Below are positions 45,101-53,455 of a stretch of 64,000 nt of DNA, in pieces. The translations under genes were made by a program, and so were the position numbers. The notes below the pieces were generated by a model, which saw only the letters and a program-made list of their open reading frames with translations, was not told the origin of the DNA and searched no databases. The stretch is taken from assembly GCF_000429945.1 (NCBI RefSeq), contig NZ_AUCV01000028.1, positions 1-64,000 on the forward strand. Reading direction: 5' to 3'. The DNA comes from Desulfogranum japonicum DSM 18378 (lineage in GTDB: Bacteria > Desulfobacterota > Desulfobulbia > Desulfobulbales > Desulfobulbaceae). Every line of letters begins with the position of its first letter. The stretch's first letter is position 1.

Positions 45101-45869
45101 TGCTCTAAAAATTCACGGCAACATCATTGTACAGCCCAAAGGACAAGCCCTCATGGTAATGGCCTTAGGCCCTCTTTCCATTGTTGGAAACCAATTCACA
45201 TCTCAGGGGGTTGGTAGACTCAGTACGAATTCAGCTTATGGCCAATCTACTCTCCCTTGTGGAGTGATAACCATAATAAACCTTGGTGTTTCTCAGAATC
45301 TCCTTGAAACTCTACCGGTTGACCACCCACTCTCTCAGCTTTGGAGCCTCCAGAATATGACATCCAGTGGGATGGAATCGAAATATCAAACCTTACCAAA
45401 CGGCAATGTATTATTTGCCGACAATCAGATAACCCTTGATATGCAACCAACCGACAGAAATATCTTCAGTGCTCAACTCATTGCAACCTTAGATGATGTT
45501 TCGTATACAAACAACCAATCCAATTGCACTTGCTTATATTCCGATGCACGTGAGGAAACTGCCGGTTCGTTGAAAATGGGTACCAATGGAATTATCCTTG
45601 GTGCTACGTCCAGAATAAACAACAACAGATTTCACGAGGGAATGAACAATACTGAAATCTCAGTAATATCAATCGGGCTTGCAAACACAACAACAGAAAA
45701 CCAGGCAACTCACTGTATATTGGTGTTTGGATACATAAATTTCTCTCACAAAAAATCAAACACAATGTATCTCCACAATAATAAAGAGAATATATGCGCT
45801 AAGATCGCTGAGAATTACCTACCTATCTTAACGGAACATCAGACGAATAAATGGGGAATGATCGAATGA
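42153..45869 (+). CDS. DUF6519 / right-handed beta-helix eCIS protein
   Basis: 1238 residues from the ATG at 42153 (GGAG at 42143-42146 serves as its ribosome binding site, so the ATG at 42141 is not used). It opens MKGDFSRLTFNPKKQFSRVL with WQQGKVQLDSELNEQQ, the DUF6519 signature. From about residue 530 it has beta-helix character: repeated short strands and Asn turns such as VVIEDNRIVV, VRITANTVVGGTGNGV, IIVADNTITNMGLSGVGMV, VAISNNRIEDNGQGC. Such proteins are large surface or fibre-like parts, possibly for target binding or polysaccharide recognition. It is the longest gene here and may take the place of the missing tail fibre. Confidence 0.8.
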   Translation: MKGDFSRLTFNPKKQFSRVLWQQGKVQLDSELNEQQAIQQYLNMVQTRDVIGWSGVPINGGGFKIGVTDDHTDLTISPGRFYVDGLLVIAEAESCHIVDITSWIPGESIDSVVLETTILDGKQLKEDEWIEVFIDDHFSKIVKIEKVAVDTITFASGPIILTPNFTLSEAIPAVRRVHTYSDQPFYPQLKPISSLKSGNYLVYLDVWERFISAIDDPDIREKALGGIETTCRSKLIWQVKLLRIGKDPDCSDFGPDWTPLPPAGGSINARTAPAPEVVSDCLLPPQSGYQGLENQLYRVEIHQGGLLEKGGVTFKWSRENGSVVTPVQKIDGSTITVESLGPDEVKGFAVHQWVELQHDVDELQGLPGIMCTIGEVLDAHTITITEQPEQIDPIALHAKLRRWEGSGEIQAEIPQENDGWIKLENEIEIKFSEGHYSTGDYWLIPARSGRCSALGTIEWPHDDNAKPLPQLPHGISHHYAPLAIISLLDGQFDNALPTDCRNQFLPLIDLPGSGQTCMTHCCTLTVGDGRISRGDFNDLQEALDNMPEQGGCICVLPGNHYACVKSTGCENIHIKGCGIHSKIYPSLHDSSQPIFAFSSCHNITLEHLTLITLTGTAIEVKDVEDTPTSGLFIERNTILGYTHAIDIRVANQQAGNNTIRIRNNEIGIWDLEDGGVAVFCSADDVVIEDNRIVVIPPVNQENKIDPRVPDGPEDVIFDPCADRTILYTSPDLMSRLALSTQDYLRTALAALQTGYNARGGMQFDGGSEHVRITANTVVGGTGNGVTLGALPEENFIDPRSNEYLDTAHLNDRQRSSLEKGLDPFLYEIIVADNTITNMGLSGVGMVTFIDPEEVGLMICLEDSSITDNVITHCANQINFTSDKSIQIGYGGISLACCENVAISNNRIEDNGQGCNQPICGIFIQYGELVNISDNRIINNGPQRTTTSLPSWARHGGIVITMVIQPATPAITGNTVASLRNGISALKIHGNIIVQPKGQALMVMALGPLSIVGNQFTSQGVGRLSTNSAYGQSTLPCGVITIINLGVSQNLLETLPVDHPLSQLWSLQNMTSSGMESKYQTLPNGNVLFADNQITLDMQPTDRNIFSAQLIATLDDVSYTNNQSNCTCLYSDAREETAGSLKMGTNGIILGATSRINNNRFHEGMNNTEISVISIGLANTTTENQATHCILVFGYINFSHKKSNTMYLHNNKENICAKIAENYLPILTEHQTNKWGMIE

Positions 45870-46135
45870 GTAGCAATGAAAATTCAAACCACGTTGACGT
45901 AGTCTTTACTCTTCTTCATACAAAAAGTAAGGAAGGGATGGACAATTTAAAAGTATTTCAAACAACAAAAAACAAAATGCTAAAAAAAGAAAAAGACAGA
46001 TTGGAGCGAAAATATGGGGTAAATCATCCTCGCGTAAAAAGACTCTATGACCGCATTAAATCAACCAACACAGTCCTGAAAGAGCTTGATATTGAAAACC
46101 AGGAATCATACGTTGAGGTTCCTGAACAAGAGTGA
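45866..46135 (+). CDS. Small coiled-coil protein at the end of the eCIS operon
   Basis: 89 residues, starting at the ATG at 45866 that overlaps the previous stop (ATGA) rather than the upstream ATG at 45851. Highly charged, with a likely helical hairpin or coiled coil (MDNLKVFQTTKNKMLKKEKD, YGVNHPRVKRLYDRIKSTNT). No family recognised. Coupling suggests it works with the beta-helix protein. Confidence 0.6.
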   Translation: MSSNENSNHVDVVFTLLHTKSKEGMDNLKVFQTTKNKMLKKEKDRLERKYGVNHPRVKRLYDRIKSTNTVLKELDIENQESYVEVPEQE

Positions 46136-46142
46136 AGCATGT

Positions 46143-46163
46143 ACCACGTTCCATTAACGTGGT
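46143..46163. terminator. Hairpin between convergent eCIS and dha operons
   Basis: Perfect 8-bp stem ACCACGTT / AACGTGGT with loop CCATT, in the 33-bp gap between the last eCIS gene (plus) and dhaM (minus). No T-run, so terminator function is a positional guess. Confidence 0.4.
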
Positions 46164-46168
46164 GACGA

Positions 46169-48649
46169 TCAACCTTCATCCATTTGCAGCAGGGTTCTCA
46201 CCTCCTCAGGTGAAGTCATGGCCAGGGCCTGCTCTGCAATTTTTTGGGCTTCAATGGTGTGTATATCCCGAACAGCGCCCTTCTGTCCTGGAATCATCGG
46301 GGCATTCATGCTCAATTCATCCACCCCTAATCCGATAAGCAACCCAGCAGCCTTGGGCATACCAGCTAAAGCCCCGCACATTCCGACATGAATATTGCAA
46401 CGATGCGCGGCATCAATGGCCATTTTCATCATTCGCAGCACAGCGGGATGCAGAGGATCAGGAAGCAATGCCACCCGCGGATTGCCACGTTCTGCAGCCA
46501 TCACATATTGACTGAGATCATTGGTACCAATGCTGAAAAAATTCACCAAAGGTGCCAGCTGATCGGCAACCGCCACAGCTGAGGGTACTTCGATCATGAT
46601 ACCAACCGGTATGTCATTGTTATAGCTTTGCTGATTACCACGAACCTGTCGTTTGGCTATTTCCAACAGGGCGATGGCATCTTTCAGTTCCTGAACAGTG
46701 CCAACCATGGGAAACATAATGTGAATACCGTTTCCATGGGATGCCCGCAGGATAGCGCGCAACTGACAAAGGAACAGCTCCTGATTAGCAAGGGTAAAAC
46801 GAATTCCGCGCAGGCCGAGAAAAGGATTCCTTTCCTTTTCGCTGTGCAGGTAGGTGACAGGTTTGTCCCCTCCGATGTCCAGGGTACGAATTATTACCGG
46901 TCTGTTTTGCATCTCCTGGCCAACTGTTCGGTAAATATGATACTGCTCCTCCTCGTCAGGTGACGCATCCCGATCAAGAAAAAGAAATTCTGTGCGAAAC
47001 AACCCTATCCCACGGGCATCATACTCCAGAGCCAGCGCGAGGTCTGGAGTCCCTGCAATATTGGCAGCAATCTGAATTTCAACACCATCCCTGGTAATAG
47101 CCGGTCCATGGCTTTGCTCTCTAAGTATCTGCCGTTTGTGTTCCTGTTCTCTTTGCCTGAAATAATACTCTGCAAGCGTTCTCTTATCAGGATGGGGATA
47201 GAGACACCCGCTTCCTCCATCAAGAATAACGGTTTGTCCATCCTTGACAAGAGAGAGGGCCTCCATAATTCCGGTTATCGTTGGTATTCCACGGGAGCCT
47301 GCAATGATGGCAGCATGGGAAGTCGGGCCACCTGCAGCCAGACACAGACCTAGAATCTTATCTTTAGGGAGTCCTGCCACTTCGGAAGGAGACAAGTCAT
47401 GAACAATAAGTATGACCGGCTCTTCAAAATCAAATGAAGGTGTAAAGATATCAGAAAGTTGAACAAGGACAGCCCGTTGAATGTCGACCACATCTGCTGC
47501 ACGCAAGCGCAGATAATCGTCGTCAATGTTACGATATTCTTCAGCGACCCCATCAGTAACCGTCTTCCAGGCATATTCAGCAGAATATTTTTCTTCAGTA
47601 ATGAGCTTTTTTGCAGCCTGCCGAGTCTCGGCATCTTGCAGCAACAACTTATGAAAGGTGAAGATGTCAGCTTCCTCACTTCCAAAATCCTGCTCAGCTT
47701 TTTGCTCCAGCTGTTCACATTCCTCTATGGCGAGAAGTTGGGCTTTCTCCAGTCGTGCGACCTCAGCATCCACATCATCACACAAGACCAGTTCCACATC
47801 AGGCACTCTTATATCCGGTAATGCTGCGACACCAATTACAATACCCTCTGAAACCGGAATACCGCACAGGCCGTCTTCCATTTCGACGGAAAGCGTATTC
47901 GGCATGGCAAGAGGTTCAGCCACAAAGACAGCAGATGATTCGCCAAAAGATTCCCCATGTAATTTTCTGACTGCTTCTCTGGCCGCTTCTGCGTCCTCTC
48001 CCTGGAAACGAAAAATGACAGTTTCCCCTTGGCGGATGCCTAATGTGGTAACCTGGTTAATGCTTTTTGCATTCACCAGTTTACCATCTTTTTCTACACT
48101 GATATCTGCTTGAAAAGATCCTGCACAGCCGACAAGCCGGGATGCAGGACGGGCATGGAGTCCATTGGGATTATGGATAACCAGTCGCAGTTCAAGGCCA
48201 CGGGGTGTAATGTTTTCTTCTGGCAGGGTGGATACAGCTTCATATCCAAGTTGACTGTTCTTTGCCCGAAGAGCATTTTCAGCTTCCCTGGCCACAACCT
48301 CCAGGTTTGCCCCCAAAGATGCCTGAATTGCAGCAACAAGAGTTCCCTCAATAACCGGAGCCGGGCTGAGTCGAACCAGTTCTTTTACCTCTGTATCGAG
48401 AAAATCCAGTGCAGTCTCAGCACTTAACAGAGCACTCCCGAGATCCATAAGCACCAGGACACCATCTCGTCCGGCAACCCTGTTTATGGCATCCATGACC
48501 TGCATTGGATCAGTGCCTATGGGATTTTCAGGATCATCAATCCCTCCCACAAAGGCTATCTGTTCCATCTGTGGAACCATCTGGGCAACCAGTTCCTTCA
48601 GACCGGCAACCAGAGTACGGCTATGGGAAACTACCACTATTCCGACCAT
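46169..48649 (-). CDS. dhaM: DhaM-HPr-enzyme I fusion, dihydroxyacetone kinase phosphotransferase
   Basis: 826 residues. It passes phosphate from PEP to the DhaL-bound nucleotide that phosphorylates dihydroxyacetone. Domains: EIIA-Man-like DhaM (1-130; GIVVVSHSRTLVAG with His9, and VLVLMDLGSALLSAE); HPr (about 153-240; NPNGLHARPAS with His165); enzyme I (about 260-826; GGPTSHAAIIAG with His445, GLFRTEFLFLDRD, IGTNDLSQYVMA, GMCGALAG with Cys758). In E. coli DhaM the enzyme I part is truncated; here the PEP-binding domain is complete, so the protein could autophosphorylate. No separate ptsH or ptsI is seen. Last gene of the minus-strand dhaK-dhaL-dhaM order. Confidence 0.92.
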   Translation of the reverse strand: MVGIVVVSHSRTLVAGLKELVAQMVPQMEQIAFVGGIDDPENPIGTDPMQVMDAINRVAGRDGVLVLMDLGSALLSAETALDFLDTEVKELVRLSPAPVIEGTLVAAIQASLGANLEVVAREAENALRAKNSQLGYEAVSTLPEENITPRGLELRLVIHNPNGLHARPASRLVGCAGSFQADISVEKDGKLVNAKSINQVTTLGIRQGETVIFRFQGEDAEAAREAVRKLHGESFGESSAVFVAEPLAMPNTLSVEMEDGLCGIPVSEGIVIGVAALPDIRVPDVELVLCDDVDAEVARLEKAQLLAIEECEQLEQKAEQDFGSEEADIFTFHKLLLQDAETRQAAKKLITEEKYSAEYAWKTVTDGVAEEYRNIDDDYLRLRAADVVDIQRAVLVQLSDIFTPSFDFEEPVILIVHDLSPSEVAGLPKDKILGLCLAAGGPTSHAAIIAGSRGIPTITGIMEALSLVKDGQTVILDGGSGCLYPHPDKRTLAEYYFRQREQEHKRQILREQSHGPAITRDGVEIQIAANIAGTPDLALALEYDARGIGLFRTEFLFLDRDASPDEEEQYHIYRTVGQEMQNRPVIIRTLDIGGDKPVTYLHSEKERNPFLGLRGIRFTLANQELFLCQLRAILRASHGNGIHIMFPMVGTVQELKDAIALLEIAKRQVRGNQQSYNNDIPVGIMIEVPSAVAVADQLAPLVNFFSIGTNDLSQYVMAAERGNPRVALLPDPLHPAVLRMMKMAIDAAHRCNIHVGMCGALAGMPKAAGLLIGLGVDELSMNAPMIPGQKGAVRDIHTIEAQKIAEQALAMTSPEEVRTLLQMDEG

Positions 48650-48700
48650 TCTTTCACTCCTGCTCGCATGGGGCAGTTATACTCCGGTAACAACAGAGGA

Positions 48701-49336
48701 TTATGTATTGATGACATCCAGTAAAGCCTGAAGCATCAGATATGAAGACGTGGCACCTGGATCCTGATGTCCTACGCTTCGTTCCCCAAGATAACTTGCC
48801 CGCCCTTTTTTCGCCAGCATCTCAATGGTTGCAGTCATCCCCTCCCTGGCTGCCTGTACAGCAGCCTGTAAAGACGCCAATACATTGTTACCATTTTCAG
48901 ATGCTGCTTGTTCGTAGGCCTGCACACTTGGCAACCAGACATCATACATGGTCTTATCTCCGGGATTAGGCTTACCACGTTGAACAATCCCTTCCGTACA
49001 ATTTTTCAACAAAACAAGCAAATCAGCGCAATCCAATTCTTCTTTTCCCGCAAGGGCCATACCACTGCGCATGAAGCAAGTGCCATAAAGAGGGCCACTG
49101 GCTCCACCTACACTGGACATCAACTTCATCCCTGTTGTTTTCAGAATATTACCTATATCACCTGAAGCATACTCAGGCAATGAGGCTTTGACCTTGTCAA
49201 ACCCTCTGTGCATATTGATGCCATGATCTGCGTCACCTATTGCAGAATCAAGCTCTGTCAAATACTCTCTATTTGCAGCCATGACTTCAGCCACTCGCTC
49301 CAGCCAGAAAACAATTTCTTCCTTTTTTACTCCCAT
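48701..49336 (-). CDS. dhaL: Dihydroxyacetone kinase subunit DhaL
   Basis: 211 residues, usual length. DhaL holds ADP as a cofactor that is rephosphorylated by DhaM. The nucleotide and Mg site is visible in LTELDSAIGDADHGINMHRG (three acidic ligands plus His), and MSSVGGASGPLYGTCFM and SYLGERSVGHQDPGATSSY supply the phosphate-binding parts. It lies between dhaK and dhaM; the spacing to dhaM is 51 bp. Confidence 0.95.
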   Translation of the reverse strand: MGVKKEEIVFWLERVAEVMAANREYLTELDSAIGDADHGINMHRGFDKVKASLPEYASGDIGNILKTTGMKLMSSVGGASGPLYGTCFMRSGMALAGKEELDCADLLVLLKNCTEGIVQRGKPNPGDKTMYDVWLPSVQAYEQAASENGNNVLASLQAAVQAAREGMTATIEMLAKKGRASYLGERSVGHQDPGATSSYLMLQALLDVINT

Positions 49337-49352
49337 GCGTACCTCCGCATTG

Positions 49353-49376
49353 CGGTGGTTGCAATAACAACCACCG
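49353..49376 (-). terminator. Intercistronic hairpin between dhaK and dhaL
   Basis: Perfect 9-bp stem CGGTGGTTG / CAACCACCG around CAATAA, in the 267-bp dhaK-dhaL gap. Without a T-run it may attenuate or process the mRNA rather than terminate. The rest of the gap has no gene. Confidence 0.4.
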
Positions 49377-49603
49377 GGTTATTGAGTGTCTGTCCACAAA
49401 TGAAAATCACCATTCGAAAGCAGGTAAGCAAACACCCCGGGGAACCTTCAAAATTCTACCACACACAGATCGCAGATATTCGTGTCTTCGCTTGCCTTCA
49501 AGGACCTTTTTTTCAGATTACACAGCTATCGGGCCGGCAAGCGAGGAACGATTCCTTGAAAGGACCATGTATGAACCGGCACTATCTCTTTCAGGCACAT
49601 CTT

Positions 49604-50665
49604 TTACCGCGCTACAAACCCCGGAGTCTGTGCCGGAGCATCCCAGTATTTCAGCAATTCTTCGTCAACTTTCAGCAAGGTGATGGAACAGCCCTGCATT
49701 TCCAGTGAAGTAATATAGGGACCGATGAGATTACGAACTATTGTTATTCCCTTCGCCGTGCATATCTCATCAAGTTTCCGGTAGACCGCATAGAGTTCTG
49801 AAAGAGGGGTTCCTCCCATGCTGTTGACAAAGGCGATGACCTGGTCCCCGGAATTCAAATCTTCATCAACCAGTTCTTTTTCCACCCAGTCATTGGCCAC
49901 CCTGTCCCATTCACGTATGGTTCTGGTATATCCCTTATCTGCGAGTATTCTTGTCGTAAGAATTTCTGTTATCTCATCAACGGATTTCATGGTTGCCCGC
50001 TCAATACCTGGTTCACCATGAATTCCAATACCTATTTCTATTTCCTGCTCACCGAGTTCAAATGTCGGTTTCCCTGCAGCAGGCACGGTACAGGATGTCA
50101 ATGCCATTCCCAGGGAACGGCCATTGAGGTTCACCTTTCTCGCCAGATCTGCACAAGTATCAAGGTCACAACCAGCCTCTGCTGCCGCACCTACGATCTT
50201 TTCCATCAGAACAGTCAGCCCCACGCCTCTTCTTCCTGCGGTATATAAGCTATCTTTTACAGCCACATCATCATCCACAAGAATACTCTGTACGGCAATG
50301 CCTTCTGCGGCGACCAACTCGGCTGCGGTTTCGAAATTCATCACATCGCCGGTATAATTTTTTACCAGGAAAAGTACTCCTTTTCCATTTTCTACGGCCT
50401 TTGCGCATTCGTACATCTGGTCAGGAGTTGGGGAAGTGAACACCTCACCGGGACATGCACCATCCAACATCCCATATCCCACAAAGCCACCGTGCATGGG
50501 CTCATGCCCGGAACCTCCTCCTGAGACAACAGCAACCTTGTCACCCGTCACTGCCCGACAGATATAATGCGGGTCGATGTTGACCTTCAGCTCAGGATGC
50601 GCTAAGGCCATCCCCTGCAATTGCTCCACAACAACATTATCCACATCATTGATTAATTTTTTCAT
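49604..50665 (-). CDS. dhaK: Dihydroxyacetone kinase subunit DhaK
   Basis: 353 residues. It binds dihydroxyacetone covalently as a hemiaminal on an active-site histidine. Seen: [20 protein letters not shown] at the start, [20 protein letters not shown] (substrate and glycine-rich loop), [19 protein letters not shown], and [12 protein letters not shown] with His216 as the covalent site. First gene of the operon; its promoter would lie in 50666-51050. Together with glycerate kinase at 6.9 kb this suggests use of glycerol-derived or other three-carbon compounds. Confidence 0.95.
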   Translation of the reverse strand: MKKLINDVDNVVVEQLQGMALAHPELKVNIDPHYICRAVTGDKVAVVSGGGSGHEPMHGGFVGYGMLDGACPGEVFTSPTPDQMYECAKAVENGKGVLFLVKNYTGDVMNFETAAELVAAEGIAVQSILVDDDVAVKDSLYTAGRRGVGLTVLMEKIVGAAAEAGCDLDTCADLARKVNLNGRSLGMALTSCTVPAAGKPTFELGEQEIEIGIGIHGEPGIERATMKSVDEITEILTTRILADKGYTRTIREWDRVANDWVEKELVDEDLNSGDQVIAFVNSMGGTPLSELYAVYRKLDEICTAKGITIVRNLIGPYITSLEMQGCSITLLKVDEELLKYWDAPAQTPGFVAR

Positions 50666-51050
50666 CTCTGCCTCCCTGTTGGCATCTCCTGCTCCAATAC
50701 GACAATAATACCGACGTCAATTTTTGATGGCCGGCCCAGCACAACACCTGCCTGTGGGTGTTCACAACACAGCACAAAGGCGATGTAACATATTAGTATA
50801 TAATGTATTTCTCTACAAACAGATTGCGCAGGGGTCAGCAAATGAGTACGATTATCCGTTCAGGATCGTGGAAAAAAATACTTCTCCAAAAATTGCGCAG
50901 GCTATTGGCTCATGTTCACGAGTTAATCGACCAATTCAATTGGACAATCTATTTTTTCCACAAGCCTTAAGATATGAAAGGCTACATTCCCCCAAGCAAA
51001 TAAAGAATGTCGCCTTTTCATGCCTCTATCACTACAAGGAGAAAATAAAA
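50666..51050. other. Intergenic region dhaK / PEBP gene
   Basis: 385 bp between divergent genes. It contains the decayed MITE-like copy 5 (50862-50970). Promoters for both genes are expected on either side of it. The open frame extending the PEBP gene back to 50724 crosses the repeat and is not coding. Confidence 0.5.
50862..50970 (-). repeat. MITE-like palindromic element, copy 5 (decayed, core deleted)
   Basis: 109 bp. Ends AGGATCGTGGAAAAAAATAC and ..CTATTTTTTCCACAAGCCTTA match the family with several changes, and the inner landmarks CCAAAAATTGCGCAGGCTAT and ATTGGACAATCTATTTTTT correspond to CCAAAAATTGCGTAGGATAT and ATTGGATAATGTATTTTTT in copy 4, in the same orientation. The central hairpin is lost. 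The oldest-looking copy of the five. Confidence 0.6.
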
Positions 51051-51596
51051 ATGAAACGAATCCTGGGTTGTATCCTCTTACTCATGTTTGTTACTTGTGC
51101 CCCCACTTTTGCAAAGGAATTCACCCTGACCAGCCCTCAATTGTCCCCTGACGGCACCATGCAGGAAGAACAGGTTTTTAACGGTTTTGGCTGCAGTGGT
51201 AAAAATATATCTCCCCAACTGGATTGGTTTGGAGCACCTGAAGGAACCAAGAGCTTTGCTTTGACGGTCTTTGATCCCGATGCTCCTACCGGAAGCGGAT
51301 GGTGGCACTGGGTCGTTTTTAACATCCCTGCCACCGTGCATGGTCTTCCACTGGGGATGAACCAGGAGACTCTTCCAGTTGGAACTATCCAGAGTCGAAC
51401 CGACTTCGGTGCAACCGGCTACGGAGGAGCATGTCCGCCAGTTGGTGAAAAGCCCCACCGCTACCAATTTACCGTCTGGGCATTGGATGTTGCTACATTA
51501 CCGCTGGACCAGGATGCTCCTGGTGCAATGGTTGGTTACTATATCCATTCCCACCAACTGGGAAAAGCTGAAGTCAGCGTTACGTACGGTAGATAA
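51051..51596 (+). CDS. YbhB/YbcL family PEBP-like periplasmic protein
   Basis: 181 residues from ATG 51051 with AAGGAGA upstream. A signal peptide (MKRILGCILLLMFVTCAPTF, cleavage near FAKE) is followed by the phosphatidylethanolamine-binding fold: FNGFGCSGKNISPQLDW, SFALTVFDPDAP, GWWHWVVFNIP, and YGGACPPVGEKPHRYQFTVW. These contain the conserved D-P-D-A-P and G-x-C-P-P-x-G-x-x-H-R motifs of the ligand pocket. Role of bacterial members is not settled. Monocistronic by appearance. Confidence 0.92.
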   Translation: MKRILGCILLLMFVTCAPTFAKEFTLTSPQLSPDGTMQEEQVFNGFGCSGKNISPQLDWFGAPEGTKSFALTVFDPDAPTGSGWWHWVVFNIPATVHGLPLGMNQETLPVGTIQSRTDFGATGYGGACPPVGEKPHRYQFTVWALDVATLPLDQDAPGAMVGYYIHSHQLGKAEVSVTYGR

Positions 51597-51775
51597 TCCA
51601 CATAGTTATTCCCCAGACCACCGGACAGTCCTAACCGGTGGTCCGCTTCTCCACTTTTTTCTCCCCAAAGAACAGTCTCCACTTATTCCCCGATCTATTG
51701 TATGATACACACCACACAGGCAGGGGCATAAAAAAATTCCCTGTGAGCAGTCAGATTTCAACATATATTCTCAAC

Positions 51776-52729
51776 ATGGACAATGATTCCGTTATCTGTA
51801 TCGACGGCAAGCAGATCAAACAGTTTCGCGAAAAACAGAATCTTACCCAGCTTTATCTAGCCACAGCTGTTGGTGTAACCACAGAAACGATCTCGCGCTG
51901 GGAAAACAGAGCATATCCTTCCATAAAAAAGGAAAATGCTCTCAAACTCGCCGAAGCTTTAGAAGTTCCCCTTGAACATCTGAGTCTGCATCCAGACAAA
52001 GACACCTGCTGTCCAGCATCTGTCCACAAGACAACAACCAACGTACTGTATTTCAGCCTTTTCAAGAAGAAGACAGTATACATATCCCTGGGTGTCCTTT
52101 TCAGTCTCCTTCTGACTCTCTGGGTTAAAAAAGATTGGACAGGCACCCTATCTATCTCCAGTGAGCTATCCACCTTTCGCTATCTTCCTGATCACATCCT
52201 GCCTAATCAATCATTTCCTGTCATAATCAGGGTAGATACAAACTCCTTGCACGGCTCTTTTATGCTGCGTGAAGAAATACCAGGTGGGTGCAGAGTGGTT
52301 CAGACATCTCCTCCGGCATCGGATCATAACAATGATCAGCACAAACTCAAATGGATGGGAAAAAAGGGAAAAAACCGTTACCTCACATTCATCTATATAC
52401 TTGAACCTGAAAAAATCATCCCGCTTGACAATATCCTGCATTTTTCCGGGGATATCATTATGTATGGTAACGAGTCCGTCCAAAACGAAATCAGCGGTAA
52501 AACGATTGTCACTGTATCACCATATCATTGGGCTGATCAAAACCAGGACAACCTTATCGATGATCATGAAATGCTTACTATTTACGAACTTTTTTCAGAA
52601 CATGGCCAAATGCCCATCGGCCTGAAGCAGATTAAAACCATATGGGCAGATCAAGGTTATTTTTGGGACCATGATTCAGGTAAAATTCACCATACTCAAA
52701 AACTCGAACATGCCGGTAATAATCTATAG
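51776..52729 (+). CDS. Membrane-anchored XRE regulator with EF-hand loop
   Basis: 317 residues. N-terminal Cro/C1-type HTH (about 10-65: QIKQFREKQNLTQLYLATAV, TTETISRWENRAYPSIKKEN), a single membrane helix (about 101-119, ISLGVLFSLLLTLWV) and a periplasmic region. This region has a beta domain (FRYLPDHILPNQSFPVIIRV; GCRVVQTSPPASDHNND) similar to the protein of the next gene, and then a textbook EF-hand loop DQNQDNLIDDHE (254-265) with Asp, Asn, Asp, Asp and Glu at the Ca-binding positions. The layout suggests a one-component regulator that senses something outside, perhaps calcium or its partner proteins. No strong ribosome binding site; 43 bp before the next gene. Confidence 0.75.
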   Translation: MDNDSVICIDGKQIKQFREKQNLTQLYLATAVGVTTETISRWENRAYPSIKKENALKLAEALEVPLEHLSLHPDKDTCCPASVHKTTTNVLYFSLFKKKTVYISLGVLFSLLLTLWVKKDWTGTLSISSELSTFRYLPDHILPNQSFPVIIRVDTNSLHGSFMLREEIPGGCRVVQTSPPASDHNNDQHKLKWMGKKGKNRYLTFIYILEPEKIIPLDNILHFSGDIIMYGNESVQNEISGKTIVTVSPYHWADQNQDNLIDDHEMLTIYELFSEHGQMPIGLKQIKTIWADQGYFWDHDSGKIHHTQKLEHAGNNL

Positions 52730-52772
52730 CAACGGCTGTAAAAACAACCTGTGCATTTAAAGGAAGGAGCAG

Positions 52773-53282
52773 ATGGAGATCTATTACCAAATACCAGTCA
52801 CAAGAAACATCATGACCGTACAGCAAATCGTCAATATAATGAAATTACTGGGCCAGCTCAAAAAACGTGCACTCCATATGGTCCTTGTCCTTGGTGTCCT
52901 GTTGTCCTGTACACCATGTTCGACTGCTTTAGGGCAGGATATTATCGGAAGATACAAAGTCAAAGGTAACAGAATTATCCACAAGATAGTCATTCCACAA
53001 GATCCGCCAGCAGCGGTTATCGTTCTCCAATACCTTCCCAAAGGCACAGATGTCGTTAAAACATCGCCGGACTACAGTAGCTACGATAAAGAAACAGGCA
53101 CATTGAAATGGCTTTTCGACGATGTGCAGCCAGGACACCTTTCTCTCAAAATCACCCTTGCAAAGAGAATAGATGCTAAAAATATTTCTGCTGAAGTCCT
53201 GTTTTTGGACCAGACTGGCCAAAGCAACATCTTTTCGTTAAGCCCTCTCCCGATGAAACGACGCGCTATAGAAGGGTGCTGA
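52773..53282 (+). CDS. Secreted protein related to the XRE periplasmic domain
   Basis: 169 residues; GGAAGGAG precedes the ATG at 52773. A signal sequence starts late (LKKRALHMVLVLGVLLSCTP, cleavage near ALGQ), preceded by an extra N-terminal stretch; the ATG at 52812 is an alternative. The mature part (VIVLQYLPKGTDVVKTSPDY, GTLKWLFDDVQPGHLSLKIT) resembles the beta domain of the upstream XRE protein. It ends RRAIEGC; the vWA protein that follows ends SYVIEGC. Function unknown. Confidence 0.65.
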   Translation: MEIYYQIPVTRNIMTVQQIVNIMKLLGQLKKRALHMVLVLGVLLSCTPCSTALGQDIIGRYKVKGNRIIHKIVIPQDPPAAVIVLQYLPKGTDVVKTSPDYSSYDKETGTLKWLFDDVQPGHLSLKITLAKRIDAKNISAEVLFLDQTGQSNIFSLSPLPMKRRAIEGC

Positions 53283-53455
53283 ACATCAGTATTCTTCCCA
53301 AACAGCTACCAGACAAGCCCTGGTCAACATACTGAAATCATTGATATCTATATTGATGTCAGGTGATACGCCCTTCTCCTTTTTTTCAGAAAAGCTACAG
53401 TAGCGTGTAAGGACACACACACCACTTTACTGAAACAAGATACAAGGAGGTTATC

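Noticed and set aside
20244-46135. Reading the contractile cluster as a prophage or a type VI secretion system
   Set aside because: No capsid, portal, terminase, lysis, integrase or TssJLM genes; presence of DUF4255, Pvc15-like ATPase and DUF4157 points to eCIS.
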